The position numbers and the translations under genes were made by a program. DNA of 64,000 nt from Mucilaginibacter celer (GTDB lineage Bacteria > Bacteroidota > Bacteroidia > Sphingobacteriales > Sphingobacteriaceae): assembly GCF_003576455.2 (NCBI RefSeq), contig NZ_CP032869.1, positions 4,836,001 to 4,900,000 on the forward strand, given 5' to 3'. Below, one piece after another: positions 17,889 to 26,677 of this stretch (within the stretch, counting starts at the first letter, position 1; each line of letters starts with the position of its first letter). The notes under the pieces are model-generated. The model ran no database searches. It was not told where the DNA came from and saw nothing but the letters and a program-made list of their open reading frames with translations.

Positions 17889-18235
17889 TGAGCGTACAGG
17901 TGGTACATTTTAACACCATAGCTGACCAATACAATGTAGCCCACAATTATAAATAAAGTTTTTTTTACTGCATATTTCCGGGTATCCAGTTTAAAAAAGC
18001 CATCGGCAATGCCATAGGCAAAAAACAGCAGCAGGGGTATTGTTGGGGGATATAACAGGAAGCTTTTTTGAACATTGCCCTGGATAAGAGCAATTACCGA
18101 GCGCTGGAAACCGCAGCCGGGGCAGTCAATACCGGTAAGGTATTTAAAGGGGCAGGGTAATAAATGATTTTGCAGCCAGTGAATAAAGCTTAACCGGCTG
18201 CAAAATACATGTATCATCATACAATTTAACCACAT
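17870..18235 (-). CDS. DUF2752 membrane protein
   Basis: A 121-residue protein with the DUF2752 signature CPFKYLTGIDCPGCGFQRS (paired Cys-Pro and CPGCG), followed by two membrane helices. Function is unknown. The start is 2 bases after the stop of the DUF5684 gene, so the two are cotranscribed. A start at Met6 or Met7 is equally possible. Confidence 0.85.
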   Translation of the reverse strand: MWLNCMMIHVFCSRLSFIHWLQNHLLPCPFKYLTGIDCPGCGFQRSVIALIQGNVQKSFLLYPPTIPLLLFFAYGIADGFFKLDTRKYAVKKTLFIIVGYIVLVSYGVKMYHLYAHYKLSA

Positions 18236-18237
18236 TA

Positions 18238-18708
18238 TTAGCTTTGTGGTGAATTTGGATTAAATGGATCTTTATAATCTAAAGATGGGTCATACGGACG
18301 GAAACCACCAGCCTCTTTAGCCGACGGACCTAAATACCTGTAGCTGCCAAAGCCCAATATCGGGTAAAATATAAGTGGCAAAAGCAATAAGCCTATAGTA
18401 AACCCCTCGCTTTGCCCATAGCTTTTGCTCAATAAATTTGTTGCCCAGATATAAAATATCAGGGAAGTACAAGGAAATATAATCAGGAATACCCACCAGA
18501 TAGGTTTGCCAACAATCTCCAGCAATACTATGGTGCTGTAAATAGGAATAAGTGAAGCCCATCCCGGTTTACCGGCTTTTTCAAATACTTTCCATTTACC
18601 GATGATGGAGATAATTGTTACAACAATCCAGGGTATTAAAAACATACCCAACATAGCAGCAATAATACTACCCGACATGTCGGCAGAAGAAGAGGTGTAA
18701 GAATCCAT
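18238..18708 (-). CDS. DUF5684-type membrane protein
   Basis: A 156-residue protein with four hydrophobic segments and the run KWKVFEKAGKPGWASLIPIY between helices one and two, typical of DUF5684 and of signal-peptidase-associated small membrane proteins. The tail is polar with Pro/Asp/Asn repeats. No catalytic residues are seen. It is first in a two-gene unit with DUF2752. Confidence 0.78.
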   Translation of the reverse strand: MDSYTSSSADMSGSIIAAMLGMFLIPWIVVTIISIIGKWKVFEKAGKPGWASLIPIYSTIVLLEIVGKPIWWVFLIIFPCTSLIFYIWATNLLSKSYGQSEGFTIGLLLLPLIFYPILGFGSYRYLGPSAKEAGGFRPYDPSLDYKDPFNPNSPQS

Positions 18709-18851
18709 AAGGTTTTGTTTAGTGTTTAAGTTTTAAGGTTATTATTTGTTTAAGTTCATTGCAAATTAGAAAATATTTCTGTCAAAACTATTGTGCACAA
18801 CGTATTTATTACAGAACCGGCAATTGTAAATTATAGTTAATTTTACCCCCG

Positions 18852-20279
18852 ATGCAAAGAGAACAGATTTCGGTTTTTGATATGTTTAAGATAGGCATAG
18901 GCCCTTCAAGCTCACATACGCTTGGACCCTGGCGTGCCGCGCAACAGTTTGTACAATCGCTTGAACAGCAGGGGCTGTTGCCGATGGTACAACAGGCTAA
19001 GATCTTGCTATATGGCTCATTAGCAAAAACAGGCGTTGGCCACGGTACAGATATAGCCATTTTACTCGGACTAAGCGGCGATGATCCGGTTACCTTCGAG
19101 GTTGACCAGGTAACACCCAAAATTGCGCATATCAAATCGTCGCATCAATTAATACTTGGCGGCGTATTGCCGGTAAGCTTTTATGCTGATGATGATCTGC
19201 TGTTCCTTTTTAACGAGAGCCTCCCCTATCACCCCAATGCAGTAACCTTCCAGGCTTTTTTAAATAACGGCAAGGCAATATCCGAAACCTATTATTCTAT
19301 AGGTGGCGGCTTTGTGGTAAAGGACGGCGCTTCGGGCCAAACGAGGGCTGAGGTTGATTTGCCCTTCCCTATCGATACCGCTTCCGAACTTTTACATTGG
19401 TGTATGAAAACCGGTCTGCGTATCTCAGAAGTGGTTGCCGAAAACGAACTGGCCTGGCGTAGTGAACAGGAAACCCGCACCGGCGTTTTGAATATTTTCA
19501 GGGTGCTGAAAGAGTGTATTTACCGTGGCTGCCATACCACCGGGCAATTACCCGGCGGCTTAAACGTGGCCAGGCGTGCGGCTAAACTTAACGCAAGGCT
19601 TATCGGCAATAATAAATACAATAACTACGAGGAGTGGGTTGCAGCCATCCGCAACACCGGTGATGGCTTTAAAAATACATTAGATTGGGTAAGTTGTTTC
19701 GCCCTGGCAGTAAATGAAGAGAATGCTTCGTTTGGCAGGGTAGTTACCGCGCCAACCAACGGAGCGGCCGGCGTGATCCCGGCTGTATTGCAATATTATA
19801 TAGCTTTTTGCGAGGGCGATACCGAGCAAAAGGTAATTAACTTTTTATTCACGGCCAGCGAAATTGGCAGTATCTTTAAAAAAGGCGCCACCATATCGGC
19901 AGCGATGGGCGGTTGCCAGGCCGAGATTGGCGTATCATCGGCCATGGCCGCGGCGGCATTAACCGAGTGCATGGGCGGCACCCAGCGCCAGGTACTGATG
20001 GCTGCCGAAATTGCCATGGAACATCACCTCGGCCTCACCTGCGATCCCATCGGCGGCCTGGTACAGGTACCCTGCATCGAGCGGAATACCATGGGCGCCA
20101 TTAAGGCAATCACGGCATCACAACTGGCCCTGCAAAGTAATCCCGAAAAAGCAAAGGTAAGCCTGGATGCCGTGGTTAAAACCATGTGGCACACCGCACT
20201 GGATATGAACTCGAAGTATAAGGAAACAAGTGATGGGGGGTTGGCTATTAATATACCGATAAGTTTGCCGGAGTGTTAG
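18852..20279 (+). CDS. sdaA: L-serine dehydratase, iron-sulfur single-chain type
   Basis: L-serine ammonia-lyase converts serine to pyruvate and ammonia with a [4Fe-4S] cluster. The N-terminal beta domain begins at SVFDMFKIGIGPSSSHTLGPW; the alpha domain carries cluster ligand cysteines in GGCQAEIG, TCDPIGG and VPCIERN. At 475 residues it is the one-chain form. It stands alone, 140 bases from the DUF5684 start on the other strand, and ends before a bidirectional hairpin. Confidence 0.95.
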   Translation: MQREQISVFDMFKIGIGPSSSHTLGPWRAAQQFVQSLEQQGLLPMVQQAKILLYGSLAKTGVGHGTDIAILLGLSGDDPVTFEVDQVTPKIAHIKSSHQLILGGVLPVSFYADDDLLFLFNESLPYHPNAVTFQAFLNNGKAISETYYSIGGGFVVKDGASGQTRAEVDLPFPIDTASELLHWCMKTGLRISEVVAENELAWRSEQETRTGVLNIFRVLKECIYRGCHTTGQLPGGLNVARRAAKLNARLIGNNKYNNYEEWVAAIRNTGDGFKNTLDWVSCFALAVNEENASFGRVVTAPTNGAAGVIPAVLQYYIAFCEGDTEQKVINFLFTASEIGSIFKKGATISAAMGGCQAEIGVSSAMAAAALTECMGGTQRQVLMAAEIAMEHHLGLTCDPIGGLVQVPCIERNTMGAIKAITASQLALQSNPEKAKVSLDAVVKTMWHTALDMNSKYKETSDGGLAINIPISLPEC

Positions 20280-20313
20280 GATTTACTATCAAGGCTTAAG
20301 GTTAGATCTAAAT

Positions 20314-20347
20314 AAAATAAGCCGCTTTTTTAAGAGCGGCTTATTTT
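20314..20347. terminator. Bidirectional terminator between sdaA and small gene pair
   Basis: A GCCGCT/AGCGGC stem at 20321-20326 and 20335-20340, extended by an A-rich left flank and TTATTTT on the right. It can serve the sdaA message on the plus strand. On the minus strand its right side overlaps the last codon of the 53-residue protein gene. Confidence 0.7.
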
Positions 20348-20502
20348 AACCAATATCCTATTATAATTCCACTAATGCCAAATGCCCATTTTAGCTTCGC
20401 ACTATTTTCTGGTTCAGTATAAATTAAAAAGATTGCAAATAATCCTAATATCAGTGTTATACCTATTTGAACCCTGATTTTTGTTTTAGACTGGGGAGCC
20501 AT
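20341..20502 (-). CDS. 53-residue two-helix membrane miniprotein
   Basis: A 54-codon frame that reads MAPQSKTKIRVQIG, then a hydrophobic run (ITLILGLFAIFLIY), a short charged turn, and a second hydrophobic run (WAFGISGIIIGYW). This fits a small membrane hairpin. Its ATG follows directly on the TAA of the 60-residue upstream gene with no spacer, which indicates translational coupling and is the main reason to treat it as real. Not recognised. A toxin, holin-like or membrane-regulator role is conceivable but unproven. Confidence 0.55.
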   Translation of the reverse strand: MAPQSKTKIRVQIGITLILGLFAIFLIYTEPENSAKLKWAFGISGIIIGYWLK

Positions 20503-20685
20503 TTATTTGCTAAAGGCTTTAATCACCCGTCGGATGTTCTCGCCAAAATAGCTTTCGTGCGTTACTTCGTCCTCTTCTTCAGTTTCTTTAACGGCCTTTT
20601 TAATTACCTTACCACCAATGTGTTCTATATAATTGGATACGTCTTTGGCTTTACCATCAGGTATCTTAATTGTTAGCGTTTCCAT
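20503..20685 (-). CDS. 60-residue antitoxin-like small protein
   Basis: The N-terminus METLTIKIPDGKAKDVSNYI resembles short Bacteroidetes antitoxin-like proteins that begin with a beta strand followed by a helix, as in ribbon-helix-helix folds. The middle is acidic (KETEEEDE) and the end basic. It lies directly upstream of the membrane miniprotein gene, and a TATATTTG box on the minus strand lies 43-50 bases upstream. DNA or partner binding is an inference. Confidence 0.6.
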   Translation of the reverse strand: METLTIKIPDGKAKDVSNYIEHIGGKVIKKAVKETEEEDEVTHESYFGENIRRVIKAFSK

Positions 20686-20728
20686 TATCTTGTGGTGTTA
20701 ATAAATATCTGTATTCAACTGTTTAATA

Positions 20729-20736
20729 CAAATATA
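20729..20736 (-). promoter_or_regulatory. Candidate -7 box (TATATTTG) for small gene pair
   Basis: On the minus strand the sequence fits TAnnTTTG and lies 43 bases before the start of the 60-residue gene. No clear -33 element accompanies it. Confidence 0.4.
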
Positions 20737-20849
20737 ACTACTTTATTCAAAAAATGTTATAGTGGTATTTTCTGTATCTGCACTATTTACATGTACTTAC
20801 GTCTTTTTACAATCTAATAAAAATGTATTATATCTATTCACTGTTTTAG

Positions 20850-21569
20850 CTACTTCTTCACAAACACACTCTCCACCTCAAGCTTCAGCTTATCCACCCA
20901 CATCTGATACATTTTGGGCGAGGGATGCAAGCCATCACTTGCCAGCAACGAAAGATCGTTGGCTGCAAGTTTTGAAATACCCGTTATTTCCACATAATTA
21001 ACATGAGCATTTGCGCTTATTTCATTGTTAATTGCATTAAACTGATCAATCTCCTCACTGATATTGCCCCCTTTACCATGGGCAAACGGCGTTACCCCAT
21101 AATCGGGTATGGATAGTACAAAAACATGGTTGTGAATACCGCCTGCAAATTGGATAGCTGTATTTAGCAGTTGCGTAAATTTAGTGCGGTAGTTATCCTG
21201 GCTTAGCCCGCGATACTGGTCGTTTACGCCGATAAGCAGGGTAACCATATCATAAGTTTTTCCTTTAATATCGCTTTGATCGATGGCGTCAATCAGTTCA
21301 TCGCTTGTCCAGCCGGTGCGGGCTATAATGGTTGGCGGTAATATATCAAGGTTATAGCCCTGCTTAGCCATCAGGTTCGGAAAATTCTGATCGGGTGGTA
21401 CATCCTGGCCAATAGTGTACGAATCGCCAAGGGCAAGGTAGGTAAGGGTATCTTGTATTACAGTCACGGGCCTGGGTGGGGGAATATAGCCTCCCGGTGC
21501 AGGCGCGTTCTTATTTGCACAGGCCGAAAGGGTAAAAACGGTAAATAAACTTATTATAATGATCCTCAT
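20850..21569 (-). CDS. SGNH/GDSL hydrolase lipoprotein
   Basis: A 239-residue esterase-like enzyme exported as a lipoprotein (lipobox LSAC near residue 17). Catalytic blocks are GDSYTIGQ (Ser), the GVNDQY block with Asn, and SDGLHPS (Asp and His). Substrate is unknown; GDSL enzymes act on acyl or acetyl esters. It follows lipB directly, with lipB's stop adjacent, so it is probably cotranscribed although the functional link is unclear. Confidence 0.9.
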   Translation of the reverse strand: MRIIIISLFTVFTLSACANKNAPAPGGYIPPPRPVTVIQDTLTYLALGDSYTIGQDVPPDQNFPNLMAKQGYNLDILPPTIIARTGWTSDELIDAIDQSDIKGKTYDMVTLLIGVNDQYRGLSQDNYRTKFTQLLNTAIQFAGGIHNHVFVLSIPDYGVTPFAHGKGGNISEEIDQFNAINNEISANAHVNYVEITGISKLAANDLSLLASDGLHPSPKMYQMWVDKLKLEVESVFVKK

Positions 21570-22325
21570 TTACAACATCTCCATACCAAACAATACGGAA
21601 ATATGGTGTTTAAGGATTTTTTTTACTTCATTTATATCAACCGGCCGGCCAAGCTCGCGCTGCATCGAGGTTACATCTTTATCGTCGATACCGCAGGGTA
21701 CAATGTTGCCAAAATAATCCAGATCGGTATTTACGTTTAAAGCCAGGCCATGCATGGTTACCCAGCGGCTACAGCGTACGCCCATGGCGCAAATTTTACG
21801 CGCCTTTTCGTTATCGGCATCAAACCAAACGCCTGTATAACCCTCGTACCGTCCGGCTTTTAAACCAAAATCGGCAAGGGTAAGTATCACAGCTTCTTCC
21901 AGCGTACGCAGGTACAGGTGGATATCGGTAAAAAAATTATCGAGATCCAAAATCGGATAACCTACTATTTGGCCCGGACCGTGGTAGGTAATGTCTCCCC
22001 CCCGGTTTATACGGTAGTAAACAGCGTGTTTGGCTTTCAGGCCTTCTTCATCTAACAATAAATGTTCGGGTTTGCCGCTTTTGCCTAAAGTGTAGGTATG
22101 CGGATGCTCACAAAAAACAAGGTAGTTAAAAGTTTCGTCGGCTTCAATGATATCATAAGCTACCGTAGTACCGGTGTTTTTGGCCGCTGCTTCAAATGCG
22201 GTTTCCCGGTTGCGGTTATCAATTTTGGTTTGTACGGTTTGGCTAAACAGGGTTTCCTGTCTGTCCCAGGCCTCCTGGTAATCTGTAAGGCCCCAATCCT
22301 GAAAAAATACTTTTTTGTTTTTCAT
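21570..22325 (-). CDS. lipB: Octanoyltransferase LipB
   Basis: Transfers octanoate from octanoyl-ACP to lipoyl domains, the first step of de novo lipoate attachment. Signatures are EHPHTYTLGKSG, NRGGDITYHGPGQIVGYPI, the catalytic Lys in KICAMGV, and catalytic Cys in IVPCGI. The 251-residue length is usual. It lies 2 bases after the PPTase stop; both enzymes work with acyl carrier protein. OdhB (43613-45214) with its two lipoyl domains is an evident target. Confidence 0.96.
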   Translation of the reverse strand: MKNKKVFFQDWGLTDYQEAWDRQETLFSQTVQTKIDNRNRETAFEAAAKNTGTTVAYDIIEADETFNYLVFCEHPHTYTLGKSGKPEHLLLDEEGLKAKHAVYYRINRGGDITYHGPGQIVGYPILDLDNFFTDIHLYLRTLEEAVILTLADFGLKAGRYEGYTGVWFDADNEKARKICAMGVRCSRWVTMHGLALNVNTDLDYFGNIVPCGIDDKDVTSMQRELGRPVDINEVKKILKHHISVLFGMEML

Positions 22326-22327
22326 TG

Positions 22328-22966
22328 CTATCCTTTTACGTAACCTATCATGTAATCTTCATACTGCAGATAGCCTACGGTATAATCAATAACAGTATCT
22401 TTTTTTTCAAGGCGGGCATCCACCACGCCATGGTGTTCAAACTGAAAAGGCTCCAGGAAAATATTATCGGCAAATGATACCTCTTTTTGCCCGTTGCATT
22501 TGTAAATAGCCTCTTTGGCGCACCAACAAACATACAGTTGTTCAATTTTTTGCCTGCCACTTATAAAATCAAGCTCTTCGGGGCGCATAAATTTGCCTGC
22601 TATCCGCTCTACCTTTTGTTTAATCTGCTCAATATCAATACCCACCTTATGCGTTTTGCTGATCATAACGGCAGCATAATCAAACGAGTGGCTTAATGAA
22701 ATATGGTAAGGTAAATTTACCAGGTAGGGCTTGCCGTGCTCATCAACTTTACAATCAATATACTCATCTGTGCGTAGCATTTTGCGCAATAAAACACGGG
22801 TACCCAGCCAGTGCAGGTGGCGCTTGCCGTTGCTCAGGCTCTCTACAAAATCCTTTTCTTCCTGGTTTAGCTGTAGCTGGTTGTACAGGTCGGTAGCCTC
22901 CTCCTCAATACGCCAGAGTGCAAACTCGGTGTCATCATCAATACGCTGCCTGTATGCTATCGCCAT
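22328..22966 (-). CDS. 4'-phosphopantetheinyl transferase
   Basis: Attaches phosphopantetheine from CoA to carrier proteins. The Sfp-type motifs are VGIDIEQI and WCAKEAIYK, with Mg-binding Asp/Glu. The ATG at 22966 (MAIAYRQ) is chosen; an upstream frame extension to 23005 lacks family similarity. At 212 residues it has the usual length. It heads a three-gene unit with lipB and the GDSL hydrolase, and is divergent from dcd. Confidence 0.92.
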   Translation of the reverse strand: MAIAYRQRIDDDTEFALWRIEEEATDLYNQLQLNQEEKDFVESLSNGKRHLHWLGTRVLLRKMLRTDEYIDCKVDEHGKPYLVNLPYHISLSHSFDYAAVMISKTHKVGIDIEQIKQKVERIAGKFMRPEELDFISGRQKIEQLYVCWCAKEAIYKCNGQKEVSFADNIFLEPFQFEHHGVVDARLEKKDTVIDYTVGYLQYEDYMIGYVKG

Positions 22967-23137
22967 ATAAGTAAAGTTGCAAAATAGGTTGCAAACATAT
23001 GTCAAAAAAAATTAAATTATATCTATCGGCATTGATATTGATAACCTGTTGATTTATAAATATTTCACCATCGCTTCCGGGTTAAGCTTACCTTCCGTTT
23101 TATTGATAAAAGCCCCTGAGCTTTGGCTTAATTTTCA

Positions 23138-23145
23138 TAATTTTG
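23138..23145 (+). promoter_or_regulatory. Candidate -7 box (TAATTTTG) for dcd
   Basis: Fits TAnnTTTG and ends 20 bases before the dcd start chosen here, which supports that start over the upstream one. Confidence 0.4.
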
Positions 23146-23165
23146 TTGCCCAGCAACATCACCCT

Positions 23166-23702
23166 ATGATATTATCAGATAAACGCATACTCGAGGAGAT
23201 CGATTTAGGCAACATTATTATTGAGCCATTTAACCGGGAGTATCTCGGTACCAACTCGTACGATGTGCATTTGGGTAAATACCTGGCCACCTACCGCAAC
23301 CGGGTATTGGATGCCAAAGTTCATAACGAAATTGATGGCTTTGAAATGCCTAAAGACGGCTTTGTACTGCAACCCAACACGTTATACCTTGGTGTAACTA
23401 TGGAATATACCGAAACGCACCGCCATGTGCCGTTCCTGGAAGGCAAATCAAGCACCGGCAGGTTAGGTATTGATATTCATGCTACGGCCGGCAAAGGCGA
23501 TGTTGGCTTCTGCAACACCTGGACACTCGAAATTTCGTGCGCACAGCCTGTACGCATTTACCCCGGCATGCCCATCGGCCAGCTGATTTATTTCGTGGTT
23601 GAGGGCGATATCGAAACCATGTACAATACCAAAAGCAACGCCAAATACAATAACCCAACAACCCGCCCGGTTGAAAGCATGATGTGGAAGAATAAGTGGT
23701 AG
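23166..23702 (+). CDS. dcd: dCTP deaminase
   Basis: Deaminates dCTP to dUTP in pyrimidine nucleotide metabolism. The ATG at 23166 (MILSDKRILEEIDLGNI) matches the family start; a 39-residue upstream extension is not conserved in style. Core motifs are GKSSTGRLGIDIHATAGKGD and the glutamate in TLEISC. Length is 178 residues, slightly short compared with enteric enzymes. The TAATTTTG at 23138-23145 may be its -7 box. Confidence 0.94.
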   Translation: MILSDKRILEEIDLGNIIIEPFNREYLGTNSYDVHLGKYLATYRNRVLDAKVHNEIDGFEMPKDGFVLQPNTLYLGVTMEYTETHRHVPFLEGKSSTGRLGIDIHATAGKGDVGFCNTWTLEISCAQPVRIYPGMPIGQLIYFVVEGDIETMYNTKSNAKYNNPTTRPVESMMWKNKW

Positions 23703-23722
23703 TTTTTGAATTGGAGATATTT

Positions 23723-23810
23723 TGAATCAGAATTTACAGAATTTGAGAATGTACAGAATTAAGCACGACAATAATTCTGCTAATTCTTTAATTCTGTAAA
23801 TTCTGATTCA
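23723..23810. repeat. 21-bp perfect inverted repeat between dcd and plug protein
   Basis: Arms at 23723-23743 and 23790-23810 are exact reverse complements, built from an (A)ATCAGAATTTACAGAATT word. The 46-base spacer contains two more AATTCT-type words. The unit lies 66 bases before the next start and looks like a dispersed repeat rather than a terminator. Confidence 0.75.
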
Positions 23811-23876
23811 GACCGTATCACACTTGTTATAAAACGCTGAATATTTTTTTGCGTATCTTGGTTCATATTTACCATT

Positions 23877-26600
23877 ATGAACTTTAAACGCCTGTTAACC
23901 GCCTTATTACTTATCTTAACCATTGGTGCAACCCTGGCTTTTATCAGGCCCGACGATGAACTAATCACCAAAATTATAGCACAGCTTGATAAGTGGCGGG
24001 CCGAACATCCGCAGGAAAAAGTTTACCTTCATTTTGATAAGCCCAGCTACGCCATTGGCGATGACATCTGGTTTAAAGCCTATGTAACCATTGGCAGCGA
24101 TCACCGCCTTTCGGCCTATAGTGATATTCTTAACGTTGATTTGATTGATGAGAACGACTCGGTAAAGCGAAGCATTAAACTCCCGCTCACCGCAGGTTTG
24201 GCAGCCGGCGATTTTGCACTGGCCGATAGCATGGCCGAAGGCAATTACCGCATCCGTGCCTACACCAACTGGATGCGCAACGAAAGTGATGCTTACTTTT
24301 TTGATAAAACCATAGCCGTTGTAAACGGCATCAGCAACCGGGTTTTCACCAAAGCTACTTACAATTACAGCACGGTTAACGGCAAACAAAAAGCCGATGC
24401 GGTTATTACTTATACCGATTTAAACGGGATACCCTATGTAAATAAGCCCGTTAGTTATGAGGTGGAGATAAACGGCAAATCCGTTTCGCGCGGCAAAGGT
24501 GTTACCGACGATAAAGGGAATCTTAATGCCACTTTTACCACCAGTACAGCTGCCACTATAACCTCCGGTCATATCAGCACCGATGTTAAACTTGACGATA
24601 AGCACACGGTAACCAAAGTAGTTACCGTAAAGACACTATCAAAAAAGATTGATTTACAGTTCTTTCCGGAAAGCGGCAATATGTTAAACGGCATATTTTC
24701 GAAAGTAGCCTATAAGGCGGTTGGTGCTGATGGTATTGGCGTAAATATTAAAGGTTATATTACCGACGAACAAAACACACGGATAACCGATATGGGCGAA
24801 GCTCATTTCGGGATGGGCACATTTAACTTTGAGCCCGAGAGCGGCAGGAACTACAAGGCTCACGTTACCTATCCCGATGGGTCGGAAGGCGTTATCGACC
24901 TGCCAAAAGCATCGGATAACGGCTACATTCTCAGTATTAATAACTTCCGTGACGATAAGGTTTTTGTGACGATAATGCCAGGCAAAAATACTGCTACAGG
25001 TACCGCTTCATCATTATCCGGCTTAACTATAATAGCACAATCGGGCGGTGAGCTTTGTTATGCGGGTAAAAGCAAAGACGGAGCTACGGCGTTTTCGGCA
25101 GCTATCCCTAAAGAAAAATTCCCCTCGGGCATAATCCAGTTTACCTTATTCTCGGCAACCGGCGAACCGTTGAACGAACGGCTGGTATTTATCCAAAACC
25201 CGGATGGCTTAAAGCTTGATGTATCATCCGACAAAAAAACCTATAAGCCGCGCGAAAAGGTTACCATCAACCTAAATGCGAAAAACAGTACAGATAAGCC
25301 GGTGATAGGCAGTTTTTCAGCATCTGTTATCGACCAAAGCAAAGTTGTTACCGATGAGGCCAACGAAAGCTCGATATTTTCAACGCTTTTGCTCACTTCC
25401 GATTTAAAAGGCTATATAGAAAAACCCAATTACTACTTCACTAATGTAAACGCCGAAACCAAGGCCAACCTTGATGTGCTGATGCTTACGCAAGGTTACC
25501 GCAGGTTTGAATGGAAACAGTTACTTGGCGATAAATTTACGCCGGTAGTTTTCAAGCCCGAAAAATCGCTGGAGGTAACCGGTCACCTTAAAACCTTTGG
25601 TGGCAAACCTGTACCTAATGGTAAGGTAACTTTAATTTCGACTGCCGGCGGCATGTTTATGATAGATACCGTGGCCGATGCCCAGGGTAAATTTACCTTT
25701 AAAAACCTTGTTTTTCGCGACAGCTTGAAATTTATTGTGCAGGCCCGTACGGCAAAAGACCGCAAAAATCTCGATATCACCCTCGATAACGTAACACCGC
25801 AACCGGTTACCCACAATAAAAACTGGCCCGATCTGCAAACCAACATAAACGATGGTGCATCGGCCTATCTTATCAACAGCAAAAAGATTTTTGACGAGCA
25901 GGTAAAATATGGTATAGGAAACCACACCATTGTTTTAAAAGAAGTAGTTATTAGAGAGAAACGGGAAAACCCTTTCAAAAGTTCGGCTAACCTTAACGGT
26001 CCCGGCAACGCCGATCAAACCCTTACCAGCAAAGATCTGATGTATGGCGGCGGGATGCTTTCGCAGGTACTTCAAAGCCGGATTAATTTTGTAACATTTA
26101 GAAACGGGATTCCATATTCAACCCGCAGCCCTAATACCCCAATGCAAATTGTAGTGGATGGAACTTACGTAGAATCGGACTTTTTGGATAACATTACCCC
26201 GAGTGATGTAGCAACTGTTGAAGTGTTGCGAACAATTGGTAATACCGCCATTTATGGCTCACGAGGCTCTGGCGGAGTTTTGGTGATCACTACCAAACGT
26301 GGCGGCGGCGATACGGCTTATAACAAATATGCCCCCGGTATAGTAACCTACGCCCCCAAGGGCTATTACCGCGCCCGCGAATTTTATGCGCCCAAATATG
26401 ATGATCCTAAAACCAACACAGCCATGCAGGATTTGCGCAGCACCATTTACTGGGCTCCGGGGCTCTTAACCGATAAGGATGGCAATACATCAATGAGCTT
26501 TTTTAATGCTGATGGCAAAGGCACTTACCGCATAATAGTTGAAGGAATAGATGCTGATGGCAACCTGGGCAGGCAGGTTTACAGGTATAGGGTGGAGTAA
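23877..26600 (+). CDS. MG2-domain protein with TonB plug domain, no barrel
   Basis: A 907-residue exported protein (signal LLTALLLILTIGATLAF). It starts with an MG2-like macroglobulin domain (EKVYLHFDKPSYAIGDDIWFKAYV), then repeated beta-sandwich domains to about residue 680. It then has a TonB-plug domain (LKEVVI box near 690, TPMQIVVDGTYVESDFLDNI, YGSRGSGGVLVITTKRGG), and ends about 95 residues later without a 22-strand barrel. The closing FFNADGKGTYRIIVEGIDADGNLGRQVYRYRVE is shared with the next gene. These proteins are known in the phylum but their role is obscure; outer-membrane association is an inference. Confidence 0.82.
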   Translation: MNFKRLLTALLLILTIGATLAFIRPDDELITKIIAQLDKWRAEHPQEKVYLHFDKPSYAIGDDIWFKAYVTIGSDHRLSAYSDILNVDLIDENDSVKRSIKLPLTAGLAAGDFALADSMAEGNYRIRAYTNWMRNESDAYFFDKTIAVVNGISNRVFTKATYNYSTVNGKQKADAVITYTDLNGIPYVNKPVSYEVEINGKSVSRGKGVTDDKGNLNATFTTSTAATITSGHISTDVKLDDKHTVTKVVTVKTLSKKIDLQFFPESGNMLNGIFSKVAYKAVGADGIGVNIKGYITDEQNTRITDMGEAHFGMGTFNFEPESGRNYKAHVTYPDGSEGVIDLPKASDNGYILSINNFRDDKVFVTIMPGKNTATGTASSLSGLTIIAQSGGELCYAGKSKDGATAFSAAIPKEKFPSGIIQFTLFSATGEPLNERLVFIQNPDGLKLDVSSDKKTYKPREKVTINLNAKNSTDKPVIGSFSASVIDQSKVVTDEANESSIFSTLLLTSDLKGYIEKPNYYFTNVNAETKANLDVLMLTQGYRRFEWKQLLGDKFTPVVFKPEKSLEVTGHLKTFGGKPVPNGKVTLISTAGGMFMIDTVADAQGKFTFKNLVFRDSLKFIVQARTAKDRKNLDITLDNVTPQPVTHNKNWPDLQTNINDGASAYLINSKKIFDEQVKYGIGNHTIVLKEVVIREKRENPFKSSANLNGPGNADQTLTSKDLMYGGGMLSQVLQSRINFVTFRNGIPYSTRSPNTPMQIVVDGTYVESDFLDNITPSDVATVEVLRTIGNTAIYGSRGSGGVLVITTKRGGGDTAYNKYAPGIVTYAPKGYYRAREFYAPKYDDPKTNTAMQDLRSTIYWAPGLLTDKDGNTSMSFFNADGKGTYRIIVEGIDADGNLGRQVYRYRVE

Positions 26601-26677
26601 TATTTTTTTAGTGATTAATATTAATCCTTTGTGATATTTTAGCGTCATACAGGAAATTAATAATTTCACTAAACCTT

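Noticed and set aside
23049..23702. Upstream start for dCTP deaminase
   Set aside because: The 39 extra N-terminal residues do not look like the family, and a promoter-like box lies inside them.
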